From positions 4,333,501-4,397,500 of the forward strand of contig NZ_CP047146.1 of assembly GCF_009834125.1 (NCBI RefSeq): a stretch of DNA of 64,000 nt, read 5' to 3'. How positions within the stretch are numbered: position 1 is the first letter of the stretch; the number at the start of each line of letters is the position of its first letter. Positions 34,214 through 42,491 of this stretch are shown here, in pieces. Below the pieces are notes generated by a model. The model made no database searches and was not told the origin of the DNA. It saw only the letters and a program-made list of their open reading frames with translations. Made by a program: the position numbers and the translations under genes. The stretch comes from Streptomyces sp. GS7 (lineage in GTDB: Bacteria > Actinomycetota > Actinomycetes > Streptomycetales > Streptomycetaceae).

Positions 34214-34896
34214 GCGGCACGCTCCGGCAGGGCGGTGCCGGGGCGTCCGGGTCGGCGGCCGTTGACCGCCTTGACCTCGGCGTCGGCCTCGGTGCCCAGG
34301 TACGGGAAGGGCTCTTCGCCGGCCTTCACCTTGTACATGGACACGTCGGCGGAGCGCAGGACGTCGCCGAAGGGCCGACCGGGTAGGTCGACGGTGTGGG
34401 CGGCACCGATCGACACGGTGAACGGCAGCAGCAGGCCCTCGTACGGCACGGGCCGGTCCATGTGGAAGCGCAGGCCGGCGAGCTCCTGGGCAAAGTGCTC
34501 GCGCGGCACACAGACGGCTGCGCCGAACTCGTCCCCGCCCAGGCGCGCGGCCAGGCCCTGGCGGGCGGCGCTCCACTGGCGCAGCCGCTGGGCGAGGGTG
34601 ACGACGACCTTGTCGCCGGCGGCGTGGCCGAAGGAGTCGTTGATCGCCTTGAAGCCGTTGCCATCGAGGACCAAGACCAGGAGGTCGCCTGCGCGGCGCC
34701 GGGCGGTGAACTGCCTTTTGCCGTGGGCGGTGAGGCCGTCGCGGCAGGGCAGGCCGGTGAGCTGGTCGCGGCGTGCGGCCTCCAACTGGCGGCGCACGCG
34801 GACGTCGTCGACGACGGCGGCCAGGGCGAGCGGCACGGCGGCCGCGGTGAGGAGAAATGTGCGGGGGCACTGCCGTAACACAGTCAGGGCAGGCAT
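34210..34896 (-). CDS. GGDEF-domain protein (putative diguanylate cyclase)
   Basis: The 228-residue protein has an N-terminal membrane helix (TFLLTAAAVPLALAAVVDD, about residues 12-30) and a GGDEF domain: RDQLTGLPCRDG, FKAINDSFGHAAGDKVV and the active-site loop ARLGGDEFGAAV (about residues 117-128). The loop is intact, so cyclic-di-GMP synthesis is possible. Such genes recur on Streptomyces integrative elements and plasmids. It is coupled to the ASCH gene downstream. The GGAG ribosome site lies 8 bases before ATG 34896. Confidence 0.88.
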   Translation of the reverse strand: MPALTVLRQCPRTFLLTAAAVPLALAAVVDDVRVRRQLEAARRDQLTGLPCRDGLTAHGKRQFTARRRAGDLLVLVLDGNGFKAINDSFGHAAGDKVVVTLAQRLRQWSAARQGLAARLGGDEFGAAVCVPREHFAQELAGLRFHMDRPVPYEGLLLPFTVSIGAAHTVDLPGRPFGDVLRSADVSMYKVKAGEEPFPYLGTEADAEVKAVNGRRPGRPGTALPERAA

Positions 34897-35012
34897 GATG
34901 GAGCTCCGATCTCGCCCTTCGGGGCGGGCATCAAGAAGGGGCGCACCCGGCTTTCCACGGCACTGGGGTGCGCCGCTTCGTCGTGTACGGGGTGTCGGTC
35001 AGCGGTCAGCGG

Positions 35013-35246
35013 TCAGCCGGCGTACCAGTCGGGGACGTCGCACCGGTCGCAGAACAGCTCTTCGGGCGGCTGGCCGTTGTAGACGGCCAGCAGGTCGGCG
35101 GCGCGGGCGGGGCGTGAGCACGGGCGGTCCTCGCGCTTGCGTAACCATCGCCGTACGTGGGAGTGGGCACCGGTCCGCCGCCACGAAGGGGCGCGCTCCC
35201 AGCAGACCAACCGGGCAAGCCGGGAGTCGCCAGGGCGAAGTGCCAC
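35013..35246 (-). CDS. Small hypothetical protein
   Basis: A GTG at 35246 opens a 77-codon frame ending in RPARAADLLAVYNGQPPEEL and FCDRCDVPDWYAG, with a CDRC pair near the end. The composition is protein-like compared with the other frames, but no clear ribosome site is present and no family is recognised. Confidence 0.4.
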   Translation of the reverse strand: MALRPGDSRLARLVCWERAPSWRRTGAHSHVRRWLRKREDRPCSRPARAADLLAVYNGQPPEELFCDRCDVPDWYAG

Positions 35247-35371
35247 ACCGGGGGTGCATCGGTATAGCTCGGGCCTGACGAGGGGGCAGGGTGAGCCGGA
35301 CATCGCCGCATCAGTAGGGTGCCGCCATCTAGCGGGGTGGAGGCGGCGACGCCGGAGGAACGGACAACCGC

Positions 35372-36238
35372 ATGGACTATTGCGTTGGATGCAGGAGCTA
35401 TCTCCGCGGAGCCGAGGTGTGCCCGACGTGTGCCCATGCACACGTTGGTGCAGCCACCGGTTACCCCCCGCCACTGCCGCACCCCCTCTACCGGAACGGC
35501 GACGCGCCGATGCCCAAGCCGCCGGTCTACGAGCACACCGGAACGCACGGGTACGACGGGGGCCCCGAGGCCACGCACGCCTACGAGCAGACTCAGGCGT
35601 ACGAGCCCCTTTCTTACGAGACAGTGCCCCTTCCCGAACAGGGCGGCGAGCCCGACGGACCCGGCCCGACCGATGGAGACCTCGACCCCGACATGGCCAC
35701 CGGCTTTGACGCGACTGCGGCTGCCGGTCCCAGTGACGGCAACGAGGCGTACGCCTCCCACCGAACGTCGGCAACGCGCCGCCGCGGCAAGGGCCCGCGC
35801 CGAGCGCGACGCCACAAGGGCGGCACGACCAAGCTAGCCCTCAGCGTCGCGGGTGGGATCGTATTGGTCGGCGTCGTCGCAACAGGCATATCGGGGGAAC
35901 TGCTGCCCACCGGCCCAACACACGGCAAGGACACGGAGTCACAGGCGTCGGCCACGCCCGTCGGTCCGTCCGCCACCGCGCAACCCTCACCAAGCCGGAC
36001 CGCGGGAGAGTCGGCTCGTCCGTCACACGCCGCGAAGCCGTCGGCATCGGCAACGGACGTCGCCCTCTCCCACTCGGCGGTTCCCCTATCCGCGACCGCG
36101 GCACCGCCCGTCGCCACCCGGCCCACTGCCAAGGAGCCGCCCCGGCCAAAGCCATCACCCACCAACGGGGGGTCGAACCCGACGCCCGCACCACGCCCCA
36201 CACGGTCGCCGACCTGCTTCCTCTTCTGGTGCTCCTAG
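35372..36238 (+). CDS. Zinc-ribbon, single-pass membrane protein with Pro/Ser/Ala-rich tail
   Basis: The 288-residue protein begins MDYCVGCRSYLRGAEVCPTCAH, a four-Cys zinc ribbon at residues 4-20. A Tyr/Pro/Glu-rich cytosolic segment, a basic stop (RRRGKGPRRARRHKGG) and one membrane helix (LALSVAGGIVLVGVVATGIS, about 153-172) follow. The rest is a low-complexity Ser/Pro/Thr tail ending in FLFWCS. The arrangement is common among uncharacterised Streptomyces surface proteins. Function unknown. Confidence 0.75.
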   Translation: MDYCVGCRSYLRGAEVCPTCAHAHVGAATGYPPPLPHPLYRNGDAPMPKPPVYEHTGTHGYDGGPEATHAYEQTQAYEPLSYETVPLPEQGGEPDGPGPTDGDLDPDMATGFDATAAAGPSDGNEAYASHRTSATRRRGKGPRRARRHKGGTTKLALSVAGGIVLVGVVATGISGELLPTGPTHGKDTESQASATPVGPSATAQPSPSRTAGESARPSHAAKPSASATDVALSHSAVPLSATAAPPVATRPTAKEPPRPKPSPTNGGSNPTPAPRPTRSPTCFLFWCS

Positions 36239-36422
36239 TGCCGTATCTGGCGACGTTCGCCCTCTTCACGACCTCGCGTAGGCGCTCGTCCTGGACGTGC
36301 TTGTTCCGCCAGATGATGTAGGCGGCCGTGTGCTGGACGGGGGTGCAGGCGGCGGCTTCCGCTGCGGCGTTGAGCCGCCGCATCTTCTCGTCGAAGTCGG
36401 TGCGGGTAGGGCTCTGAGTCAT
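35841..36422 (-). CDS. Hypothetical protein, real part about 62 residues, run-on tail
   Basis: The first 62 residues (MTQSPTRTDFDEKMRRLNAA, then HTAAYIIWRNKHVQDERLRE and VVKRANVARYGT) are convincing protein sequence with a GGGAGACG ribosome site. No stop follows; the frame runs on for another 130 codons antisense to the gene ending at 36238, with Arg/Pro-rich translation. A lost stop or an indel near 36236 is likely. Family not recognised; small helical proteins like this are common on AICEs. Confidence 0.45.
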   Translation of the reverse strand: MTQSPTRTDFDEKMRRLNAAAEAAACTPVQHTAAYIIWRNKHVQDERLREVVKRANVARYGTRSTRRGSRSATVWGVVRASGSTPRWWVMALAGAAPWQWAGWRRAVPRSRIGEPPSGRGRRPLPMPTASRRVTDEPTLPRSGLVRVARWRTDRRAWPTPVTPCPCRVLGRWAAVPPICLLRRRRPIRSHPRR

Positions 36423-36531
36423 GACGTCCGTCTCCCTTCGTGCTGTTCGTGGTTGAGGGGCGCCACCGCGACCGCCCCGACCTCCGGCGGGTGCGGGGTC
36501 GGGGCGGCACAGAGTGCGCTCAACTCACGGG

Positions 36532-36837
36532 TCAGCTGGCTGTCTCGATGGCGTCTCGCAGGTGCGTACGCGCCCAGGCCAGAAGAGAGGGCTGGTCGCC
36601 GTCCGGGCTGGTCAGCGCGTCGGTGAGGTAGGTGATGGCGGAGTCCAGGTCGTCGCTGGCGTCCTCCAGGTTGCCGACGCTGGCCATGCCGAGGACGTCG
36701 CGGACGTGTTCGACGAGGTCGATGAACCTGTTCGGGGTGGTGTCGCGCGGCGCCCGGTCTCCGATGAGGGCGGCGAGGTCCGCGGCGAAGCAGTCGCTGA
36801 GCGCGGCGAAGGTGTCGGCCTTGGTCTGGCCGGCCAT
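36532..36837 (-). CDS. Small acidic helical protein of the AICE-like block
   Basis: ATG 36837 follows AGGAGG and encodes 101 residues: MAGQTKADTFAALSDCFAAD, FIDLVEHVRDVLGMASVGNL and SAITYLTDALTSPDGDQPSL. It is soluble and mostly helical. The frame is open upstream to 37044, but that part belongs to a different, frameshifted gene. Function unknown. Confidence 0.6.
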   Translation of the reverse strand: MAGQTKADTFAALSDCFAADLAALIGDRAPRDTTPNRFIDLVEHVRDVLGMASVGNLEDASDDLDSAITYLTDALTSPDGDQPSLLAWARTHLRDAIETAS

Positions 36838-36850
36838 GGGGGCCTCCTTG

Positions 36851-37044
36851 TCAGTTGTCGAGCCGGATGGTGATCGGGATGCGCGGGTCACCGGCGTTGG
36901 TGGGGATGCTGCGGCTGTGGGCGGCGAGACCGGCGTCCCGCCCGGGATGGGCAGATGGCAGTCCGGGCAGCCGCGGAACCAGTTGTCACCGGCTGGGAGT
37001 TCAGCCGGGGTGAGCGGGTGCGGGTCGGGGGCAGCACGACTCAC
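36851..37044 (-). pseudogene. Short CxxC-containing gene with a frameshift
   Basis: The N-terminus (MSRAAPDPHPLTPAELPAGD, then NWFRGCPDCHLPIPG) and the C-terminus in a second frame (SRSIPTNAGDPRIPITIRLD and stop at 36851) fit one short protein of about 64 residues, with a single-base slip near 36940. The GTG start overlaps the stop of the ATPase gene (GTGA at 37041-37044), as in an operon. Confidence 0.5.
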
Positions 37045-38023
37045 GGACGGACCGCGTCGGCATACTGCTGCTCCAGGTCGGCGCGGCCCTCGGGGTCGTC
37101 CTCCTGGTCCTCGTCCTCATGCGGGCCGTGGATGGTGCAGCGCACGTCCGGGTCGCGCATCAGGTCGCTAGTCAGGGCCAGCAGGAGGTCGGTCGCGTTG
37201 TAGACCGGCGCCCACGCCGCGCGCCCTCGCATGCGTCGCCGAACCTGCAGCCCACCAGGACCTCGAACCCGACGTCGCCCGCGCCATCGACGTCGGTCGG
37301 CAGGGCGAGGACCATGCGGTCCGCCCCGAGCCGGATCTCCGCGACGCGGTCTCCGCCCGCGATCGGCGAGTTGTCGCGCCACCGGAACATCGGCAGGACC
37401 TCGGGGCCGAAGATTCGGCGCACCAGGAGCAGGTCGCCCAGGCCCTCGCCGCCGTCCCAGCCGAGGTCGGCGCGGCGGGCATCGCTGACGCGTTGCGGCA
37501 GCGGCTCCAGGCGTTGGATGTTCTCCGTGATGACGACGTGGTCGAAGCCTTCGCCGGGCAGGCCGGGGAACGCGTCGACGATGGCGGCGTGCTGGGCGCG
37601 GACGACCGGCTCGGGCACGCTCCGGTTCGCGGGCCGGCCTTCCTGCCGGGCGATGCACACGGCGGCCGGGGTGGGGATGATCAGCGCCACCGTGGGCACG
37701 CCGTGACGGCGCGCGGTGGCGATGAGGTTGGCGCGCACAGCCTTCTCGCTGTTCGTCGCGTCGACGACGGTCAGCCGGCGGCGCGCGAGGCGGGCCTCCA
37801 GGACGGCGTGGAGCGCGAACACGGCGTCGCTGGTCGATTCCTGGGAGCCCGCCTCGTCGCTGACCAGGGCCCGGAACCTGTCGAGTTCAAGGACCTGCGT
37901 GTCCGGCCAGGCGCTGGCCCCGGTGCTCTTGCCCGACCCAGCCGCGCCGATCAGGCAGACCAATGAGTCGTCCGGGATCGTCGTGTCGATGGGCAGCGCG
38001 TTTTCCAGGCAGAACGGCTTCAT
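37041..38023 (-). pseudogene. P-loop AAA/polynucleotide-kinase-like ATPase with C-terminal frameshift
   Basis: From ATG 38023 the product has a Walker A GAAGSGKST (about residues 26-34) and DTQVLELDRFRALVSDEAGS, then VVDATNSEKAVRANLIATAR, as in polynucleotide kinase/PseT-like proteins. A C-terminal domain follows with FRWRDNSPIAGGDRVAEIRL. At about 37218 the frame slips. The expected ending (WAPVYNATDLLLALTSDLMR to ADAVRP) is in the next frame and stops at 37041. As written, the reading frame would stop at 37172 with a wrong tail. The kinase core is intact, so partial function is possible. Confidence 0.7.
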
Positions 38024-38113
38024 GTGGCTTCTCCCTGCAGGTAGTAGGTCTGAAGACCGGCGTTCTCGGTGATGAGCGCGGCGGCTTCGTGCAGCGGGCA
38101 CGGCATCTCGCCG

Positions 38114-38341
38114 TCACAGTCCGGTTCGATGCGTTGCCCCGGCGACGGTGAGCAGCTGCGCGCGGGGGCCGAAGACGCCGCCCTGCCGGTGGTCTTCGTG
38201 GTGGAGCTCGCGCAGGATCTCCGCGACTTCCTCGGCGCCGATCTCGCCGGTGAGTTCGTCCTCGATCTGCCGGACGGCGAGCTGGGCGATCCCGGCCGAG
38301 GCGCGGACGCGGTCGATACGCGTACGGGTCTGCGCGGTCAC
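38114..38341 (-). CDS. Small hypothetical protein
   Basis: The 75-residue product (MTAQTRTRIDRVRASAGIAQ, then LTGEIGAEEVAEILRELHHE) is helical and charged. The last 11 residues look like a shifted tail: the +1 frame continues with SPSPGQRIEPDCDGEMPCPL and ENAGLQTYYLQGEAT up to the ATPase start. That may be a separate short ORF or the true C-terminus after a frameshift. Function unknown. Confidence 0.45.
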   Translation of the reverse strand: MTAQTRTRIDRVRASAGIAQLAVRQIEDELTGEIGAEEVAEILRELHHEDHRQGGVFGPRAQLLTVAGATHRTGL

Positions 38342-38484
38342 CGGCGGCCGCCGGGGCGGGTGGTGAGCCAGGTGGTGACGGCGGCTGCGCCGATTCCGAT
38401 GGCGCGGTGCAGGGCCGGGTCAGTTGACTGCACCAACTCGTTGATCGGCTCGACTCGGGGGCTGCCGTTCTGGAGGCTTTGGGC

Positions 38485-38763
38485 ATGTCGTTGTCGCATG
38501 AGGTCTCCCGTGTTCATCGGGATCTGATGGAGGGTCGGGTACGGCTGACGGGTGCCGGGGCGGTGGTCGCCGGTTCCTCGGCCGTGTTGCCGTGGCTGGT
38601 GATGGACGTGGCGGGCCGGGAGGTCGAGCCGGTCAGCGCCTACCTGCGGGATCGGTTGCTGGGGGACGTGAGTCCGCTGACGTGCCGGAGCTACGCCTTC
38701 GATCTGTTGCGCTGGTTCCGGGTGCTGTGGACGGTGGACGTCGGTTGGGAGCAAGCCACCGAA
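38485..38763 (+). pseudogene. Tyrosine recombinase N-terminal fragment
   Basis: The frame encodes the N-terminal and SAM-like domain of a Tn554/TnpA-type recombinase: VSAYLRDRLLGDVSPLTCRS, then YAFDLLRWFRVLWTVDVGWE. After QATE the sequence changes abruptly to a different gene on the other strand, and no catalytic domain follows. ATG 38485 is a plausible original start. Confidence 0.7.
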
Positions 38764-39174
38764 TACATCCCGTTGAGTCCGGACGTCCGCAGCTCGGCGA
38801 AGTCCGGCGAGCCGGTGCGCTGCAACAGCCAACGCACCGGCCAACGCCGGTCCAGCACGGCATGGGTGGCCGCCGACCACGCGAACCCGGCGGCCACCCC
38901 CAGTCACGGACAGCGGCAGCGGGATGAGCAACCACACCAGGGCGAAAAGCGCGCCCATGACCAGGTGGTACTGGCCCACGTGGGCCAGGCAGGCGGCCCG
39001 GCCCCGCCGCGGGCTCGCCCCGGCAGCGACGTCCTCCGCCGTCGGGGCCCCTTTGTTCGCCGCCTGATGGTCGCTCTGACCGAACACGTGGTCCGCGACG
39101 TTGTGACCGACCGCCAGCACGGCCCAGGTCGAGCCGAACGTCGCGAGCGTCGCGAGCTGCTCGATCGTCATCAC
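38764..39174 (-). pseudogene. DUF3307-like membrane protein, frameshifted and truncated
   Basis: From 39174: MMTIEQLATLATFGSTWAVL, AVGHNVADHVFGQSDHQAAN and a helix GALFALVWLLIPLPLSVTG. At a run of five C at 38897-38901 the frame slips, and the natural continuation (VAAGFAWSAATHAVLDRRWP, DFAELRTSGLNGMY) is in the next frame. It ends at about 38763 against recombinase debris. The VADHVFGQSDHQA segment resembles the DUF3307/ADHWLQTDHQA motif of actinobacterial transfer-region proteins. Confidence 0.6.
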
Positions 39175-39221
39175 CGGACACCCCCAGCCGCAGCCAGGAC
39201 GCCGTGGTCCAGAATCAGGGC

Positions 39222-39815
39222 ATGGATGTCCCCAAGCTGCTGGAAGCCGCGTCCCTGCTGGTCCCCGAAGAGATCGCCACCGAGAACGACATTACGATCA
39301 ACGATGTCTGGGACTACCTCACCCACGATGAGCGGGAGGTGGCCCTCGGGCTGCTGGAGGAACTCGGCGACGGCCACCCGCTTCCGCTCAGTTTCTGGGA
39401 GACCCTCGCCACGGCTGCCGAACAGATGCAGCTGAAGAACAGCGCGGCCTGGTGCCACTGGCGCTGCTACGAAACCCGCAACGGGATCATCCGAGCTGAC
39501 CTCACCCTCCGACCGGCCAGCGAGAGCCGACGGCAGACTCCCTTCTCCAGTGCAGGCGTTCTCCGGCCGATGTGGAACATCGGAAACCGAACCCCAACCG
39601 GCGAACCGACCCTCAACATCGCCGGCCTCTGGGTCGAATCCACACCCTTCCTCGGACCCGGCGACCGATCCTCGGTGCGACTCGCACCCCTCGACCCCTC
39701 GCAGTGGCGGCACCTTCAGCCCGGCCAAACGATCGCCATGCACGAAGACCAGACCGTCGCAGGAACGGCTGTCGTCCTGGAAGTCCACGGTCTTACGGCC
39801 ACGCCCACCGCATAG
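39222..39815 (+). CDS. Conserved hypothetical protein with an EF-Tu-like C-terminal barrel
   Basis: The 197-residue product begins MDVPKLLEAASLLVPEEIAT and has an N-terminal helical half (WDYLTHDEREVALGLLEELG, WCHWRCYETRNGI). The C-terminal half, SVRLAPLDPSQWRHLQPGQT then MHEDQTVAGTAVVLEVHG, resembles the third domain of EF-Tu-type GTPases as found in a widespread Streptomyces hypothetical family. No GTPase motifs are present. ATG 39222 is preferred over 39204. Confidence 0.65.
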   Translation: MDVPKLLEAASLLVPEEIATENDITINDVWDYLTHDEREVALGLLEELGDGHPLPLSFWETLATAAEQMQLKNSAAWCHWRCYETRNGIIRADLTLRPASESRRQTPFSSAGVLRPMWNIGNRTPTGEPTLNIAGLWVESTPFLGPGDRSSVRLAPLDPSQWRHLQPGQTIAMHEDQTVAGTAVVLEVHGLTATPTA

Positions 39816-40125
39816 AACCTGCCGGCCGCCGGTCCTGCCGTTGGCGCAGAGAACGTCCAGTTCCATCCATGCGCTGCCCGGCCCGGTGAGCTCCGAGGTG
39901 GCCTTGCCGTCGTCGTCGACGCGGGCGGCCTTGCAGTGCTCGATGTAGCCGGTCTTGTCGGTCTTCTTCGCCAGCCAGAGCAGCAGGGCTCCGCGGTCGA
40001 TCGCGGCGTGTGTCCCGGCGTTGCTCGCCGCGTCGGCGAGCAACGCGGTCGGTGTGACGCGGTAGCCGAACGCACAGGTGATTGCGACGGTCGCCCCGAG
40101 CTGCACGGCGGTGTAGCGATGTGTC
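39816..40125 (-). pseudogene. Unidentified gene fragment
   Basis: The reverse frame has protein-like sequence VTPTALLADAASNAGTHAAI, LLLWLAKKTDKTGYIEHC and GPGSAWMELDVLCANGR. It then runs without a stop into the antisense of the 39222-39815 gene. No start codon is convincing, so it appears cut at both ends. Family not recognised. Confidence 0.35.
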
Positions 40126-40158
40126 GCCCCCGGCCGCGATGGCCGGGGGCCGTGTCGT

Positions 40159-40440
40159 TCAGAACGGCGGCTCGTCCGGCCAGGCCGGGAGCGGCAGGAG
40201 CTGTATATACAGCTGGCGCCAGTCGGACCAGCAGCCGCACGCTTCCATCTCCGGGAATGGTCTGGCTGTCCACCAGCCGCTCTCGCCGCGGCACTGGCGG
40301 AAGCGGCGGTGGGGCTGGGGGAGCAGTTCGATGCGGTGCCGGTCGGCGTGCAGTTGCCGGTGGCCGGCCTTGAGGACGACGGCGGCGGTACCGGCCACGG
40401 CCGGGACGGTGGCCGCGAACGCGGCGGTTTGGGCGCGCAC
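40159..40440 (-). CDS. Small hypothetical protein
   Basis: GTG 40440 opens a 93-codon frame 4 bases after the stop of the preceding gene. It has an Ala-rich N-terminal helix (AAFAATVPAVAGTAAVV) and a Trp-rich C-terminus (CGCWSDWRQLYIQLLPLPAW). It is operon-like with the 40445-40999 gene. Function unknown. Confidence 0.5.
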   Translation of the reverse strand: MRAQTAAFAATVPAVAGTAAVVLKAGHRQLHADRHRIELLPQPHRRFRQCRGESGWWTARPFPEMEACGCWSDWRQLYIQLLPLPAWPDEPPF

Positions 40441-40444
40441 CGGG

Positions 40445-40999
40445 TCAGTTCCGGGGCGGGTGCGGCTGGACCCGGAAGCGGGTGCCGGTGTCGCTGGAGT
40501 AGGGCTCGGGGGTGAGGAAGGCCGGCTCGCTCTGGGCGAGCTGGAGCATCGTGTGCTTGATGAAGTCGGCCGGGCGTTGGAGGTCGACGCGGTCTGCGTG
40601 GAAGTCGCTCAAGCTGACGTAGTGGGCATTGCGGGTTCCGTACTTGTGCAGGCTCCAGAGTCGGGAGCGCACGATCTTCGCGGCCTCGGTGTCGTCGGGC
40701 GCTGCAGGGATGCCGCGGTTCATCGCGCGGCAGTTGGCGGCGTGGGTGTTGGCGAGGTCGGCGGCGTCGCTCTCGGACAGCCAGCTGTTGTGGTTGGCGC
40801 CGTCGCGGTAGGTACAGCCGAGGCAGGCGACGGCGAAGTACGCGGTGCCGCGGTCGCCGTCGGCGGTGTAGACGAGGACGACCGCGCCCTCCTGCGCCCC
40901 GAGCGTGTTGCGGTAGCGCTGGGCGACGGTGGTACCCGGCGGCGTCCACAGGGCCGGGTCCTGAACCTCGGGGCGGCGGGCGAACAAGCCGCTGGGCAT
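40445..40999 (-). CDS. Hypothetical protein with Cys/His pattern
   Basis: The 184-residue protein starts at ATG 40999 (GGAGAAG upstream). A beta-rich part, EGAVVLVYTADGDRGTAYFA and VACLGCTYRDGANHNSW, precedes DLANTHAANCRAMNRGI. The spacing of CLGC, the NTH(A)2N-like His and a later Cys suggests a zinc site. Many Streptomyces AICEs and plasmids carry similar uncharacterised genes. Confidence 0.6.
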   Translation of the reverse strand: MPSGLFARRPEVQDPALWTPPGTTVAQRYRNTLGAQEGAVVLVYTADGDRGTAYFAVACLGCTYRDGANHNSWLSESDAADLANTHAANCRAMNRGIPAAPDDTEAAKIVRSRLWSLHKYGTRNAHYVSLSDFHADRVDLQRPADFIKHTMLQLAQSEPAFLTPEPYSSDTGTRFRVQPHPPRN

Positions 41000-41028
41000 C
41001 GGTGCTTCTCCTTCGGGAGACTCGTTGA

Positions 41029-41440
41029 TCAGGCGGCCAGCCGGTGGAGGGCCGGGGCCGGGGATGTCGTGTAGGTGTCGGGGGCGGGCTCGAAGCCCTG
41101 ATGGCAGGGGTCGCAGCAGCCTTGGGTGCGCAGCGGGAGGTAGAAGTAGTACCGGCGTTTGCACTTGGGGCAGGTCTGCCGAGCTGCCATCGCGCGGTCC
41201 AGCGCCCCTTCCTGCGCGAGCGTCGGCACACGCTTCGGCTTGGCGAGGTCGGCGCGGTAGAGCCAGGCAAGGTGCGTGCACTCGATGCGCGGCCGGTACG
41301 AGCAGCGGTGGCAGCGCAGTTGCGCGACCGGGTCGTGGCCGCAGGGGGAGAGGCCGGCGGCCCGTAACTGTCGACGGGTGAGCAGGTCCTTCGGGGCGTT
41401 GTGCCGGTCGAACTCGGAAACCAGCGGGTTCGCTGAATCT
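41029..41440 (-). pseudogene. RRQRL-type zinc-binding protein, 5' end missing
   Basis: The frame reads LLTRRQLRAAGLSPCGHDPV, then YRADLAKPKRVPTLAQEGAL and the zinc ribbon CPKCKRRYYFYLPLRTQGCC. This matches the RRQRL-motif proteins of Streptomyces integrative elements, close to full length. No ATG, GTG or TTG lies in a suitable place upstream of the RRQ motif, so the start appears lost near 41440. An internal GTG at 41229 would give only the zinc ribbon. Confidence 0.65.
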
Positions 41441-41860
41441 GGAGGCTGCCGCGGAGGGAACCTGTTGGTGGTTAGGGGTTCAGGGTGGCGGAGTCACGAA
41501 GGTTCGGGCGGTTTAGCCCGATATGCCGGGGTATTGGTAGGGATTGGTCAGGTTCGTATGGGTGCTGGCGAGTCGTGGTGACAGGTTGGAGCAAAACCCA
41601 TTCCAGACCACGAGGAGTAGCTGGAGCTCGCGGACGACCTGGTACAGGCTCGGGCCAGCGCTGTTGGGAGAAGGAGGCGTGAAGGCGCACCGGCTGGGTC
41701 TGCCGCACCCCGTGCGCCCCACACGGTTCCTGTCCTCGCCGTAGGCAACATGGCCGGAAACTGTCACCGTGGGCGCATACCCCGGCCCCGGCTCGCCGTG
41801 ATCGGTCGAGCTTGGCCGTAGGGGTCAGTTGGCATCCGCTCCTGCCGAGGAGGATCCGCC
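41441..41860. other. Gap with no recognisable gene
   Basis: About 420 bases between the truncated RRQRL gene and the secreted-protein gene. Several frames are open on both strands, but none has motifs. It probably contains the junction that removed the RRQRL gene start, plus the promoter of 41861. Confidence 0.35.
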
Positions 41861-42328
41861 ATGGCCGAACTCCGCCCCTCCCGCTCCATACTTCGAAAGG
41901 TGGCCATGTCTGGTACGGCCACCGTCCTGGCGCTGTCCCTGAACCTGGGGCTCGCCGGCCCGGCCCACGCGGCAACGTTTAATCGCGCGATCATTGGTGC
42001 CGTAGCCGGGGCCGGCGTCGGATACGCTGCCCACAAGGCATATATGACGTATAAGACCCGTCAGGCGGCGCGGGAGGATATCCAGGTAGACGCCGTCGCC
42101 AGTGGCCAGGATGTAGCCGAGGGCGAAACGACAGGGACCGGAACCGGCGGCGATGACACCTTCGTCATCGACCTGACGCAAGTAGGCGAGCTCGTTGACG
42201 GCGAGCCGGTCCAAGTCTCCGCCACGGACACCGAAACCGTCGCTGGTGGATTGCCCGCCGTAGACACCGAGATCGTGACCTTGACCTGCCATATCGACCC
42301 CAATCCCGCAACAATGACTTGCGCGTGA
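41861..42328 (+). CDS. Small secreted protein
   Basis: The 155-residue product has a Sec signal peptide (MSGTATVLALSLNLGLAGPA with AHA-A cleavage near residue 38). A Gly/Ala membrane-like patch (IIGAVAGAGVGYAAHKAYM) and an acidic Thr/Gly-rich mature part follow, with a final Cys pair (LTCHIDPNPATMTCA) that could form a disulfide. AGGAGG lies 7 bases before ATG 41861. Function unknown. Confidence 0.7.
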   Translation: MAELRPSRSILRKVAMSGTATVLALSLNLGLAGPAHAATFNRAIIGAVAGAGVGYAAHKAYMTYKTRQAAREDIQVDAVASGQDVAEGETTGTGTGGDDTFVIDLTQVGELVDGEPVQVSATDTETVAGGLPAVDTEIVTLTCHIDPNPATMTCA

Positions 42329-42491
42329 GTGCGCCGGTCGCCACGGCGGCCGCGATGCCGGGGTCCCGCGCCGAGGACTCTCAAATCCGTCGACGACATG
42401 CCGCGAGCGGGTGTGCTTGACCAAGGTCTACTCGCGAGAGCGGCCAGGTGCCGCACGGCCGGTTGTCAGCGGTCCACGCTTTACTCGTGGC

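Noticed and set aside
39171..41270. A single leftward frame of about 700 codons
   Set aside because: It strings together antisense of the 39222-39815 gene, a real fragment near 39816-40125 and out-of-frame parts of other genes; it is not one protein.
41461..41560. G/T-rich stretch with ggttagg- and ggtattgg-like motifs
   Set aside because: Considered as an attachment or origin site, but no second copy, palindrome or iterons were found.
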